Origin: JBFMFH01 sp040752275
GTDB lineage: Bacteria > Acidobacteriota > Vicinamibacteria > Vicinamibacterales > JAKQTR01
Length of the DNA: 64,000 bases
NCBI GenBank assembly: GCA_040752275.1
Contig: JBFMFH010000127.1
Span: 52,791-116,790 of the forward strand
Direction: 5' to 3'
Numbering within the stretch: the first letter of the stretch is position 1; each line of letters begins with the position of its first letter. A program made the translations under genes and the position numbers. Positions 1-9,866 of the stretch are shown piece by piece. The notes beneath the pieces were generated by a model that was not told the DNA's origin, made no database searches, and was given only the letters and a program-made list of their open reading frames with translations.

Positions 1-67
1 AGGTGCCGATGACGACAGACGCCGCCCACCCCGCGAGTGCGGCGGCGGCAACGCGGCCGAAATCCAT
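1..67 (-). CDS. Possible N-terminus of a membrane or exported protein (partial)
   Basis: An ATG on the minus strand at 67 opens a frame with no stop to the window edge. It encodes about 22 residues, MDFGR followed by an Ala/Val/Ile-rich stretch that looks like a membrane or signal segment. It lies 99 bp beyond the end of the glycosyltransferase gene on the same strand, so it could be the next gene of that unit. No clear ribosome binding site is visible. The visible part is too short to assign a function. Confidence 0.35.
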   Translation of the reverse strand, partial: MDFGRVAAAALAGWAASVVIGT

Positions 68-166
68 GCGGGGCACCGTGGCCGGTTCGCGACGGCGGAC
101 TGCGGCCGCAGCCTTCGAGGCGGTTGACCGGCGCCGGGCGCTCACACGTCGCACCTCGTCGGCAGG

Positions 167-1666
167 CTACTCGCCTCCCGCCACCTGCGCGCTCAGGGCA
201 GGCGGCCCGCCGGCGTACTGCTGGATGATCGACAGTGCGCCCGTGTAGAGGAAGCCCGCCTGGAAGAGCACGAGAAACGGCAGGGTCCCATAGATGCCGT
301 TCGCGAGCGCATAGAAGACTGTCATCGTGAAGTACAGCCCCAGCGCGATTTCGATGAGCGACTGGACCGAGAACGTCTGCCGGTACCTCTTCGCCGCCCA
401 CTCGTCGGCCGAGGACTCGACTCCGTACTTGGCCGTCCGTGCGAACGCCGACTGGCGGCCGAGCAGGGCTTCGATGACCGCCCGCGTGTTGTTGACCGCG
501 AGCCCGATACCGATGGACATGAGCAGCGGGATGTACCGCAGGCGCACCGTCCAGTCCGCGTACAGCTCCCGCTGCGACACGACGTAGAAGTTTACCACCG
601 AGAAGGTCGCCGCAAAGAAGAGGGGCAGGTCGATCAGGAGCATCTCGTACCAGCCCATGTTGTAGCGGATGACCATCGACGGGAACATCAGGATGGACAG
701 CACCGACATCAGCACGTAGTTGAAGTTCGCGGTGAGGTGGAAGAACGCCTCAGCCTTGACGCCGAACGGCAGGTTCGACTGCAGGATGCCCGGCAGCAGC
801 TTCAGGCACGTCTGGATCGAGCCCTTCGCCCAGCGATGCTGTTGGGACTTGAAGGCGTTCATTTCGACAGGGACCTCGGCCGGCGCCACGACGTCGGGCA
901 GGAAGAGGAACTTCCAACCCCTGAGCTGCGTGCGGTAGCTGAGATCCAGATCCTCGGTCAGCGTGTCGTGCTGCCACCCGCCGCCGTCTGTGATGGCGCG
1001 GCGCCGCCAGACCCCGGCGGTCCCGTTGAAGTTGAAGAAATGCCCAGCCCGGTTCCGACCTCCGTGCTCGAGCACGAAGTGTCCGTCAAGCAGGATGGCC
1101 TGCGCTCGCGTGAGCAGCGAATAGTCCCGGTTGAGGTGTCCCCACCGCGCCTGGACCATCCCGACCCGATCGTCGTGGAAGTAGGGAATGGTCCTGCGCA
1201 GGAAGTCGGGTCCTGGGCAGAAATCCGCATCGAAGATGGCAATGAACTCGCCGCGCGCGATTGCCATGCCGGCGGCCAAGGCACCGGCCTTGAATCCGAC
1301 CCGGTTGGTCCGGTGGTAGTACTTGATGTCCAGCCCGGCTGCCGCCAGCCGTTCGACCGCCACCTCGGCGACGGCGGAGGTATCATCGATCGAATCGTCG
1401 AGGACCTGGATTTCGAGGCGATCGGGCGGGTAGTTCAGCTTCGCGGCAGCGCCAAGGAGGCGCTCCACCACATAGCGCTCGTTGTAGATGGGAAGCTGAA
1501 CCGTGACCCGGGGCCACTCGCCTTCCCACAGTGGAGGCGTCCCCGGGACCTGGTCCCGGTTCTTCATGTAGACGTAGACGAGGTAATAGCGGTGCCAGCC
1601 GTACAACGCCAGGATGACGAGTACGAAGAAATACGACCCCAGGATGAGCGCATCGAGTAGTGTCAT
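167..1666 (-). CDS. Processive family 2 glycosyltransferase, cellulose/mannan synthase-like
   Basis: The 499-residue membrane protein is likely to polymerise or transfer sugars from a nucleotide donor at the cytoplasmic membrane. A membrane segment near the N-terminus (GSYFFVLVILALYGW) precedes a GT-A domain. The visible catalytic motifs are VLDDS, FDADF, TEDLDL and QQHRW, which together give the D,D,D,QxxRW signature of processive GT2 enzymes. Four or so hydrophobic segments follow. The overall plan resembles beta-mannan synthase/CslA-like proteins more than BcsA, and no PilZ domain is seen. The ATG at 1666 was chosen because the membrane segment starts right after it, an AGGA lies upstream, and a TATAAT box lies about 50 bp upstream. 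The upstream in-frame ATG at 1879 lies inside larB on the other strand. The polymer made is unknown. Confidence 0.85.
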   Translation of the reverse strand: MTLLDALILGSYFFVLVILALYGWHRYYLVYVYMKNRDQVPGTPPLWEGEWPRVTVQLPIYNERYVVERLLGAAAKLNYPPDRLEIQVLDDSIDDTSAVAEVAVERLAAAGLDIKYYHRTNRVGFKAGALAAGMAIARGEFIAIFDADFCPGPDFLRRTIPYFHDDRVGMVQARWGHLNRDYSLLTRAQAILLDGHFVLEHGGRNRAGHFFNFNGTAGVWRRRAITDGGGWQHDTLTEDLDLSYRTQLRGWKFLFLPDVVAPAEVPVEMNAFKSQQHRWAKGSIQTCLKLLPGILQSNLPFGVKAEAFFHLTANFNYVLMSVLSILMFPSMVIRYNMGWYEMLLIDLPLFFAATFSVVNFYVVSQRELYADWTVRLRYIPLLMSIGIGLAVNNTRAVIEALLGRQSAFARTAKYGVESSADEWAAKRYRQTFSVQSLIEIALGLYFTMTVFYALANGIYGTLPFLVLFQAGFLYTGALSIIQQYAGGPPALSAQVAGGE

Positions 1667-1714
1667 GACTGCGGGTCCTGCCCTTCCGTCGGGGACTGGA
1701 AGAGACAAACGCTT

Positions 1715-1720
1715 ATTATA
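1715..1720 (-). promoter_or_regulatory. Candidate -10 box (TATAAT) for the GT2 gene
   Basis: A perfect TATAAT on the minus strand would put the transcript start near 1708, about 40 nt before the GT2 ATG. No good -35 hexamer is found at 16-18 bp; a GTGACC lies 20 bp away. Position and consensus support it, but the missing -35 keeps confidence low. Confidence 0.35.
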
Positions 1721-1752
1721 GGCCAGAGACCGGCCTGCGGGGTCACACGTCG

Positions 1753-2511
1753 ATGAAGTTGCCGTATCTCCGGCAGGTGCTCGGGAAGCTCCAAGCTGGC
1801 ACTCTGACCCTGGACGAGGCCGAGGAGACCCTGGCCGAGCACCTGAGGGGTCTGCCCTTCGAGGACCTGGGCTTCGCACGCGTCGACCATCACCGAGCGC
1901 TGCGCCAGGGGTTCCCGGAGGTCGTGTTCGGGCAGGGCAAGACGCCGTCCCAGATTGCGGGCATCGCGGGGCGCATTGCCTCCCGCGGGCAGAGCCTGCT
2001 TGTCACGCGTACGGACGAGGTCGCATTCGAGGCGGTCCGGCGCATGGTGCCCGAATCCCGGTTCCATGAGACCGCCCGGATCATCGAGCGTCGCGCGGAC
2101 GACGTCCCGCCCGGGCGCGGCACCATCCTCGTGGCGGCGGCCGGCACCTCGGATCTGCCGGTGGCCGAGGAGGCCGCGGTATCGGCTGAGGTGATGGGCA
2201 ACACGGTCGACCGCCTCTTCGACGTGGGTGTGGCCGGACTCCACCGCCTGTTGAGCGCCCGTGGTCGTCTCGAGGCCGCCCGGGTCATCATCGTGGCGGC
2301 CGGCATGGAAGGGGCCCTGCCCAGTGTCGTCGGGGGCCTGGTGGCGGTGCCCATCGTGGCCGTCCCGACGAGCGTGGGGTACGGCGCGAGCTTCGGCGGC
2401 ATCGCGGCGCTGCTGGCGATGCTGAACGCGTGCGCTCCGGGGATCGCCGTCGTAAACATCGACAACGGATTCGGGGCTGCCGCCCTCGCCAGCGCGATCA
2501 ACCACTTGTAG
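1753..2511 (+). CDS. larB: Nickel-pincer cofactor biosynthesis protein LarB
   Basis: The 252-residue protein matches LarB, which carboxylates and hydrolyses nicotinate adenine dinucleotide to start synthesis of the nickel-pincer nucleotide of lactate racemase-type enzymes. The C-terminal half is a PurE-like domain (VAAAGTSDLPVAEEAA, VVGGLVAVPIVAVPTSVGYG, VVNIDNGFGAA), as in the family. Length is normal. The start was taken at the first ATG after the divergent intergenic region; no strong ribosome binding site is seen. It is divergent from the GT2 gene. No larC, larE or larA lies nearby, so partners must be elsewhere. The older annotation as an AIR carboxylase reflects the PurE-like fold only. 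Confidence 0.93.
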   Translation: MKLPYLRQVLGKLQAGTLTLDEAEETLAEHLRGLPFEDLGFARVDHHRALRQGFPEVVFGQGKTPSQIAGIAGRIASRGQSLLVTRTDEVAFEAVRRMVPESRFHETARIIERRADDVPPGRGTILVAAAGTSDLPVAEEAAVSAEVMGNTVDRLFDVGVAGLHRLLSARGRLEAARVIIVAAGMEGALPSVVGGLVAVPIVAVPTSVGYGASFGGIAALLAMLNACAPGIAVVNIDNGFGAAALASAINHL

Positions 2512-2522
2512 GGATCGGCCCG

Positions 2523-2551
2523 TTGACAGAGGCGGCGCCGGTACCCATATT
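2523..2551 (+). promoter_or_regulatory. Sigma-70 promoter for mutS2-dnaG-rpoD
   Basis: TTGACA (2523-2528), a 17-bp spacer and CATATT (2546-2551) form a good sigma-70 promoter in the larB-mutS2 gap. Transcription would start near 2558 and leave a leader of about 105 nt before the mutS2 ATG. It probably drives the whole mutS2-dnaG-rpoD block, since those genes overlap or nearly touch. Confidence 0.6.
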
Positions 2552-2663
2552 GGAAGTATTGCGGCCACGTTTGTGCCCGTGGTAAGTTGAAGGGCTTGGC
2601 CGAACTGGGCGTGCCGGCCGGAAACCGGGCACAGGCCTGCCACTCCTCCCCAGATCCCGAAGG

Positions 2664-5159
2664 ATGCAGTCAGCGGTCCTACAGGCGCTCGAGTTCCCTC
2701 GCATCGTCGAGGTCGTCCGCTCGCTTGCGGCCACTCCGCTGGGCAGCGAACGGTTGGCGGCGCTCCGTCCCTCGTCGGACTCGCGCCGCATCAGCCAATG
2801 GCTCACCGCCACGACCGAGGGCGTCCGCTGCATCGAGCAGACCGGCGCGTTCGCCCTCAGAGCCTCGGCGGAGCTGCCGTCGACGCTGGCCAGCCTCGCC
2901 ATCGAAGGCCGGGCCCTCGAAGCGTCGCGCCTTCTGGCGCTGGGCGGTTTCCTCGATTCGGTCGAGGAGACCCGCGCGGCCATCAAGCGGACGGGCGAGG
3001 CCTTCCCCACGCTCCGGACCCTGGCCGAAGGCGCGGCGTCGTTTCGTACCGAGACCGCAGAGATCCACCGCGCCATTGCGCCGTCGGGCGAGGTCGTCGA
3101 TGACGCCTCCCACGAACTCAAGACCGTGCGCGAGCGGCTCCGACGCCAGCGGAACCGTCTACGGGGAACCTTGGAGTCCTTCCTGCGGAGCAAGGAGACC
3201 GCAAAGTACCTGCAGGATCAGGTCGTCACCGACCGGAATGGGCGTTTCGTTCTCGTCGTGCGTGCCGAGCACCGCACGGCGATTCCGGGAATTGTCCACG
3301 GGAGCTCGTCGAGCGGCGCCAGCCTGTTCCTCGAGCCCCTCAGCACGGTGGAGATCAACAACGACATCGTGGCCCTCGAACAGCAGGAGGCCGAGGAGGT
3401 GCATCGCATCCTGCTGCACCTGACGGACCAGTTCAGGCGGCGGGCGCTCGACGTCCAGCGCACCATCGAGTCGGCCACCGAGCTGGATGTCATCCAGGCG
3501 AAGGCACGGCTCTCGGCCCTGGTCAACGGCACCGAACCGGCTCTCTCCGGTGATGGTGCGTTCGAACTGCTCGCAGCGAGGCACCCGCTGCTCATCCCGT
3601 CCATTGCCGAGCGGATCGATGCCGATGGCCGCGAAGCGGCCGCTTCGTCGGAAGGGGGCGAGCGGGGCGAGTGGCCGGTGCGGCGGACTGATCCGGTGCC
3701 GGTCGACATCAAGATGGTGCCGCCCGTGACGACGCTGGTCGTCACGGGCCCGAATACCGGCGGCAAGACCGTCGCCCTGAAGACGGCCGGCCTGCTCGCG
3801 CTCATGGCCCAGGCCGGCCTGCATGTCCCGGCGGCGGCCGGGTCTCGCATCCCGGTCTTCCGGTCGGTTTTCGCGGACATCGGCGATGAACAGTCGATCG
3901 CCGCCAGTCTCAGCACGTTTTCCTGGCACGTGACGAACATCGTGCGGATGGACCGTGCCTTGACCCTCCCGGCCCTCGTCCTGCTCGACGAGGTCGGCGT
4001 CGGGACCGACCCCGTCGAGGGCGGCGCGCTGGGCCTGGCCATCGTCGATCATCTGAGGCGCCGGGGCGCCCACATCGTGGCGACGACACACTACGAGCAA
4101 CTGAAGACCTATGCGTCGACGACTGGCGGCGTGTCGAGCGCGGCCTTCGGATTCGACCCCGACACCTACGCGCCCACCTACCAGCTGCTGTACGGCACGC
4201 CGGGCCGCAGTCTGGCACTCGAGATTGCCGCGCGCCTGGGCATGAACCCGGCGGTGCTCGACGAGGCGCGCCGGAACGTGACGGAACGCGAGGCCCGCCT
4301 GGCCGAGCATCTGGCCAAGATCGACGCGGACGTGCGCAATCTCGACCACGAACGCCGGCTGGTCGCCCGCGAACGCGACTCGCTCGCCGCGTCCGAGGAA
4401 CGGGTCAGGCTGCGCGAGCAGGGCCTCAAGGACAAGGAAGACCGCCTCCGCCACCGCGCCGACGAAGAGATCGAGACGCGCCTGCGCAACGCCCGCCACG
4501 ACATCGACAGAATCGTCGAAGACCTGCGCCGGGAGGTCGAGCGCCTGAGCGCCGACGCTGCGCGGCGGGCCCGGCACGGCACCGGGCTCTCGACCGGGGA
4601 TGCGGGCATGGTGCGCGCGGGCGCCCGGGCCGCCCTCGACCAGCTTGGCGGGGCACTGAGGGGCGACGGCTCGGCCCCGCCAGCCGGGACGGCGGCCGCA
4701 GCCCGGCCGTCAGGCGCGGCGCCGAGGCCCGGCGATCGGGTCCTGATGAGAATGCTCGGGCTCGAAGGGCGAGTCCTGGCCGTTCAGGGAGGGGCCGCGG
4801 AAGTGGAGGTCCGGGGCAAGCGCCTGCACGCGCGCGTTGCGGAATTGCAGGTCATGGCGGACGCGGCGCCGGCGCGGGTGAACGTCAGCGTCCAGGTCCA
4901 GTCGCGGGAGGGACTGCCGACGGAGATCAACGTGATCGGTTGCACCGTCGACGAGGCGATCGGGCGCGTCGAGAAGTTCCTCGACGAAGTCCTGCTGGCC
5001 GACGAGCGCGTGGTCCGCGTGATCCACGGCCACGGGACGGGGCAGTTGCGGCGCGCCATCGGCGAGCACCTCCAGCGGCATCCGATGGTGGCCCGTCACC
5101 AGGCTGCACCGCCCGAGCAAGGGGGATCAGGCGTCACGGTGGTGGAGCTGAAGGATTAG
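2664..5159 (+). CDS. mutS2: MutS2 family ATPase/endonuclease
   Basis: The 831-residue protein is a MutS2 homolog. Members bind branched DNA or stalled ribosomes and do not act in classical mismatch repair. The order is an N-terminal core and clamp region (about 1-340), an ABC-type ATPase with Walker A GPNTGGKT (362-369) and Walker B VLLDEVGVGTDP, a long charged coiled coil after the ATPase, a KOW-like stretch, and a C-terminal Smr nuclease domain with HGHGTG. The length is slightly above the usual 780 or so because of an Ala/Pro-rich linker before the KOW-like part. GAAGG just precedes the ATG. The stop codon TAG overlaps the dnaG GTG by one base, which implies translational coupling. Confidence 0.95.
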   Translation: MQSAVLQALEFPRIVEVVRSLAATPLGSERLAALRPSSDSRRISQWLTATTEGVRCIEQTGAFALRASAELPSTLASLAIEGRALEASRLLALGGFLDSVEETRAAIKRTGEAFPTLRTLAEGAASFRTETAEIHRAIAPSGEVVDDASHELKTVRERLRRQRNRLRGTLESFLRSKETAKYLQDQVVTDRNGRFVLVVRAEHRTAIPGIVHGSSSSGASLFLEPLSTVEINNDIVALEQQEAEEVHRILLHLTDQFRRRALDVQRTIESATELDVIQAKARLSALVNGTEPALSGDGAFELLAARHPLLIPSIAERIDADGREAAASSEGGERGEWPVRRTDPVPVDIKMVPPVTTLVVTGPNTGGKTVALKTAGLLALMAQAGLHVPAAAGSRIPVFRSVFADIGDEQSIAASLSTFSWHVTNIVRMDRALTLPALVLLDEVGVGTDPVEGGALGLAIVDHLRRRGAHIVATTHYEQLKTYASTTGGVSSAAFGFDPDTYAPTYQLLYGTPGRSLALEIAARLGMNPAVLDEARRNVTEREARLAEHLAKIDADVRNLDHERRLVARERDSLAASEERVRLREQGLKDKEDRLRHRADEEIETRLRNARHDIDRIVEDLRREVERLSADAARRARHGTGLSTGDAGMVRAGARAALDQLGGALRGDGSAPPAGTAAAARPSGAAPRPGDRVLMRMLGLEGRVLAVQGGAAEVEVRGKRLHARVAELQVMADAAPARVNVSVQVQSREGLPTEINVIGCTVDEAIGRVEKFLDEVLLADERVVRVIHGHGTGQLRRAIGEHLQRHPMVARHQAAPPEQGGSGVTVVELKD

Positions 5160-6922
5160 TGGCGATCTTTCCGGCCGCCTTCATCGAGGATGTACGAAGC
5201 CGCACGGACATCGTGCAGGTGGTGCAGGAACACGTGTCGCTTCGCAAGTCCGGGGCCACCTACAAGGGTCTGTGTCCATTCCACGCCGAGAAGACGCCGT
5301 CCTTTCACGTCAATCGCGAGAAGGGCTTCTTCCATTGCTTCGGATGCGGCGTCGGCGGTGATGCGATCACGTTCGTCGAGATGCACGAGAAGCTCGGCTT
5401 CACCGACGCTGTCCGTCTGCTGGCGCGCAAGTTCGGGCTCGAGATTCCCGCACTCGCCGACGGCGAAACTGAGGCCGATGCCCGTGAGCGGGAGACCCTG
5501 CTCAAGATCCACGAGGCGGCCGCCGCCTGGTTCCAGACCCAGCTGGCATCGGCCGAGGGAGGGCGGGCCCGCCAGCAGCTCGCCGAACGAGGCATCCGGC
5601 CGGAGACCGTCGAGATGCTCGGCTTGGGCTATGCGCCGCCCGCGCGGGACAGTCTGAAACGCTGGCTCCTGGATCGAGGCTTCACTCTTCCCATGGTCGT
5701 GCGAGCCGGCGTCGTCGCGGAGCGTGACAACGGGCAGACGGCCGACCGATTCCGCAACCGGCTGATCGTGCCGATTGCCCGGGATGCCGGTTCGATCATC
5801 GCCTTCGCCGGTCGGGCGATGGACCCCGGCCAGGTCCCGAAGTACCTGAACTCGCCCGAGACGCCCATCTACTCGAAGAGCCGGACGCTCTACGGGCTGA
5901 ATCACACCAAGCCGTTCCTGCGGCGCACAGGCTTCGTGGTGCTGGTCGAGGGGTACTTCGACTTCGCCCAGGTGCTGCAGGAGTGCCGGCTGCCGGTCGT
6001 GGCGACCTGCGGCACGGCCCTGACGCCGTCGCAGGCCTACCTCTTGCGGCGCTTCGTGTCCAAGGTCGTGTTGAGCTTCGATCCCGACGCGGCGGGCCAG
6101 GGTGCGGCCGCCCGGTCGTGCGATCTGCTGGTGTCGGAGGGTTTCCAGGTGAACGTGGCGGTGCTGCCCGGCGGGGAGGACCCGGACACCTTCATTCGGA
6201 GGATGGGGGGGCGATTGTATACCGCCCAGCTGCAGCAGTCGAGGCCCTACCTCGAGTTCCTGATCGAGCGCACCGCGGCGGCGCACGACCTGCGGAACGA
6301 CGACAGCCGCCGGGCGTTCCTGCAGGCGATGCTGGGGGTGGCGGCCAGGATTCCCGACGCGGCGGCCCGCGACCAGTTCGCCGACCGGATCGCGCACCGG
6401 GCACGGATTACGGAATCGGTCGTGCGGGCCGAGATTCGTAAGGCAGCGGTGGATCGGAGGGTCGACGTCGGCGGGCGGGAACTTCCGACCTTCGGGCAAC
6501 TCAAGCCGGCTGAACGCGGTCTGGTCTGGGCATTGCTGAACAATCCTGAGGAGGCGGCCGAGGGCCTGGCGTGCCTTGAGCCGGACGACTTGGATGGCCT
6601 GGCGACCTCGGGCGTGCTGGAGCAGGCGTTGCAGCTGCACGACGGTGGCGGTGATGTCTCACCTTCCAGTCTCCTGGCGCGTCTAAGTACAGAGGACCGG
6701 GAGCTGGCCACGGGTATCGGGGCCGCGCCGGCGCCGCCCGCGCCCCCGACGGCCTGCGCGCGAGCCCTGAAGCGTCTTCGGTACGAACGGGAGGGGGCCC
6801 GCGTGCAGCGCGAGATCGACCGCCTCCAGGAGGCGGGCTGCGGGGCGGACATCGATCGGTTATGGCAGGAGAAGCGTGATTTGCTCCAGCGCATCGAGGC
6901 GCTGGGAGTATCCGGAACCTGA
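5159..6922 (+). CDS. dnaG: DNA primase
   Basis: The 587-residue primase makes RNA primers at the replication fork. The CHC2 zinc finger is visible at the N-terminus (C39, H42, C60, C63), followed by the RNA polymerase core and TOPRIM domain with VEGYFD (E264) and the acidic pair in FDPDAAG (D308, D310). The C-terminal third, which would bind DnaB, is poorly conserved and ends in a basic coiled region. The GTG at 5159 was chosen because it overlaps the mutS2 stop (TAGTG) and because homology to DnaG begins immediately after it (FIEDVRSRTDIV). rpoD follows after 13 bp, giving a dnaG-rpoD arrangement known from many bacteria. Confidence 0.95.
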   Translation: MAIFPAAFIEDVRSRTDIVQVVQEHVSLRKSGATYKGLCPFHAEKTPSFHVNREKGFFHCFGCGVGGDAITFVEMHEKLGFTDAVRLLARKFGLEIPALADGETEADARERETLLKIHEAAAAWFQTQLASAEGGRARQQLAERGIRPETVEMLGLGYAPPARDSLKRWLLDRGFTLPMVVRAGVVAERDNGQTADRFRNRLIVPIARDAGSIIAFAGRAMDPGQVPKYLNSPETPIYSKSRTLYGLNHTKPFLRRTGFVVLVEGYFDFAQVLQECRLPVVATCGTALTPSQAYLLRRFVSKVVLSFDPDAAGQGAAARSCDLLVSEGFQVNVAVLPGGEDPDTFIRRMGGRLYTAQLQQSRPYLEFLIERTAAAHDLRNDDSRRAFLQAMLGVAARIPDAAARDQFADRIAHRARITESVVRAEIRKAAVDRRVDVGGRELPTFGQLKPAERGLVWALLNNPEEAAEGLACLEPDDLDGLATSGVLEQALQLHDGGGDVSPSSLLARLSTEDRELATGIGAAPAPPAPPTACARALKRLRYEREGARVQREIDRLQEAGCGADIDRLWQEKRDLLQRIEALGVSGT

Positions 6923-6935
6923 CGGGAGGAGAGCC

Positions 6936-8612
<1,677 letters not shown>

Positions 8613-8644
8613 CGGCGGCGGCGTCTTTGACGGTATGCTTACCG

Positions 8645-8720
8645 GGGCCCATAGCTCAGCGGTTAGAGCCGCCGGCTCATAACCGGCCAGTCCCAGGTTC
8701 GAATCCTGGTGGGCCCACCA
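8645..8720 (+). tRNA. tRNA with CAU anticodon, probably tRNA-Ile2 (CCA encoded)
   Basis: The cloverleaf is complete: acceptor GGGCCCA/TGGGCCC (8645-8651 with 8710-8716), D stem GCTC/GAGC, anticodon stem GCCGG/CCGGC with loop CTCATAA, T arm CCAGG-TTCGAAT-CCTGG, discriminator A and encoded CCA. The anticodon CAT could mean elongator Met, initiator Met or Ile2. Initiator is excluded by the paired first base and by the lack of the GGG/CCC anticodon-stem pairs. C4-G69 and C5-G68, recognised by TilS in E. coli tRNA-Ile2, are present, and the 8-nt D loop also fits Ile2. It sits 32 nt after rpoD and 7 nt before the next start codon. Confidence 0.9.
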
Positions 8721-8727
8721 GACGCGG

Positions 8728-9450
8728 ATGCACCCAGACCTCGACCGGTTGATCCGGCTCCAGCGGCTCGAGGACCTCGCCGGGCATGCCCGGCGGGTCA
8801 TCGCCGACGAACCAACCCGCCAGCAGGACCTCGACGCCCGCCTCGCCGCCGCCCAGAAGCGACTCGACGACGAGCGGCTGCACCTCGACACCAACAGGGC
8901 GGCGCGCCGGGAACTCGACAAGGCGATCGCCGCGCAGCAGGGTCGGCTGTCGAAGTTCCGGGACCAGCTGATGGAGGTGAAGACCAACCGCGAGTATCAC
9001 GCGGTGCAGAAGGAGATCGAGGTCGCCCAATCGGAGTTGCAGAAGCTCGAGGACCAGCTGCTCGAACGCATGATCGAGTCCGACGAGGTCAACGCCGCCC
9101 TGAAGGACGCCGAGCACGCGTTCGCCGACGAGATGGCCGCCATCGCGGCGGAGCGTGATGAACTGGCCCGACAGGCGGCCGAGTCGAAGCACAGCATCGG
9201 GGCGGTGACCCGAGAGCGTGAGGCGATGGTGAAGGACCTCAACCCTGCCCTGCTGGCGACCTTCGAGCGGATCCTCAAGCTCAGGAAGGTGTCGGCCGTG
9301 GCCGAGGTCCGCGACGGCCGCTGCTCGGTCTGCCAGGTCCGCATCAGACCCCAGGTCGCCAACGACCTCCGGCACAATGACATGATCTTCCAATGTGAGA
9401 GCTGTCAGCGGATCCTCTACTATCCCGTCGCCGCTCCAGCGCAGTCCTGA
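8728..9450 (+). CDS. Zinc-ribbon coiled-coil protein (CdsZ/DUF164 type)
   Basis: The 240-residue protein has a long antiparallel coiled coil (about 1-190, rich in Glu, Arg and Leu heptads) and a C-terminal four-Cys zinc ribbon (CSVCQVRI and CESCQRILYY). This is the plan of CT398/CdsZ-like proteins, which have been linked to sigma-54 or nucleic-acid interactions in Chlamydia; the role elsewhere is unsettled. The start codon lies only 7 nt after the tRNA CCA end, with no Shine-Dalgarno. It is followed by the RNase H gene after 4 nt, an arrangement that recurs for this family, and the two are likely co-transcribed. Confidence 0.85.
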   Translation: MHPDLDRLIRLQRLEDLAGHARRVIADEPTRQQDLDARLAAAQKRLDDERLHLDTNRAARRELDKAIAAQQGRLSKFRDQLMEVKTNREYHAVQKEIEVAQSELQKLEDQLLERMIESDEVNAALKDAEHAFADEMAAIAAERDELARQAAESKHSIGAVTREREAMVKDLNPALLATFERILKLRKVSAVAEVRDGRCSVCQVRIRPQVANDLRHNDMIFQCESCQRILYYPVAAPAQS

Positions 9451-9454
9451 TGCC

Positions 9455-9856
9455 ATGGTGTTCTTCATCGATGGCGGCGCGCGGGGAAACCCCGGCCTTG
9501 CGGGCTACGGCGTGCGCGTGGTCGGTGCGGACGGGTCGATGGTCGACGAGATCGCGGAGGCCATCGGTGTGGCCACCAACAACGTGGCAGAGTACCGCGG
9601 GCTGCTGGCCGCGCTCGAGTACGCAGACGCCCACGGCCTTCGCGACATCACCATTCGGTCGGACTCCGAACTGCTCGTCCGGCAGATGCGCGGCGAGTAC
9701 CGGGTGAGGAACGCCGGGCTCCGGGCGCTCCATGCCGAGGCCTCACGCCTCGTGCGCCGCATCGGCCTGGTCCACTTCGAGCACGTGCGGCGCCGCCAGA
9801 ACGCCGAGGCGGACGCCCTCGCCAACAAGGCGATGGATCAGGCTCGGGTTCCCTGA
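9455..9856 (+). CDS. RNase H-like protein (type I fold)
   Basis: The 133-residue protein has the RNase HI fold and probably cuts the RNA strand of RNA-DNA hybrids. The four acidic residues are visible in FIDGGARGNPG, NNVAEYRG, RSDSELLVRQ and AEADALANKA. It lacks the basic protrusion of E. coli RnhA, so it belongs to the short RnhA-like group often annotated as reverse-transcriptase-like. The ATG at 9455 is preferred because the beta strand with the first Asp follows directly and because the preceding gene ends at 9450. It faces pgeF, with 10 bp between their ends. Confidence 0.88.
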   Translation: MVFFIDGGARGNPGLAGYGVRVVGADGSMVDEIAEAIGVATNNVAEYRGLLAALEYADAHGLRDITIRSDSELLVRQMRGEYRVRNAGLRALHAEASRLVRRIGLVHFEHVRRRQNAEADALANKAMDQARVP

Positions 9857-9866
9857 CGCCAGTCGC

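Noticed and set aside
737..1660. 307-residue plus-strand frame inside the GT2 gene
   Set aside because: It is antisense to a gene with complete catalytic motifs and has no recognisable domain.
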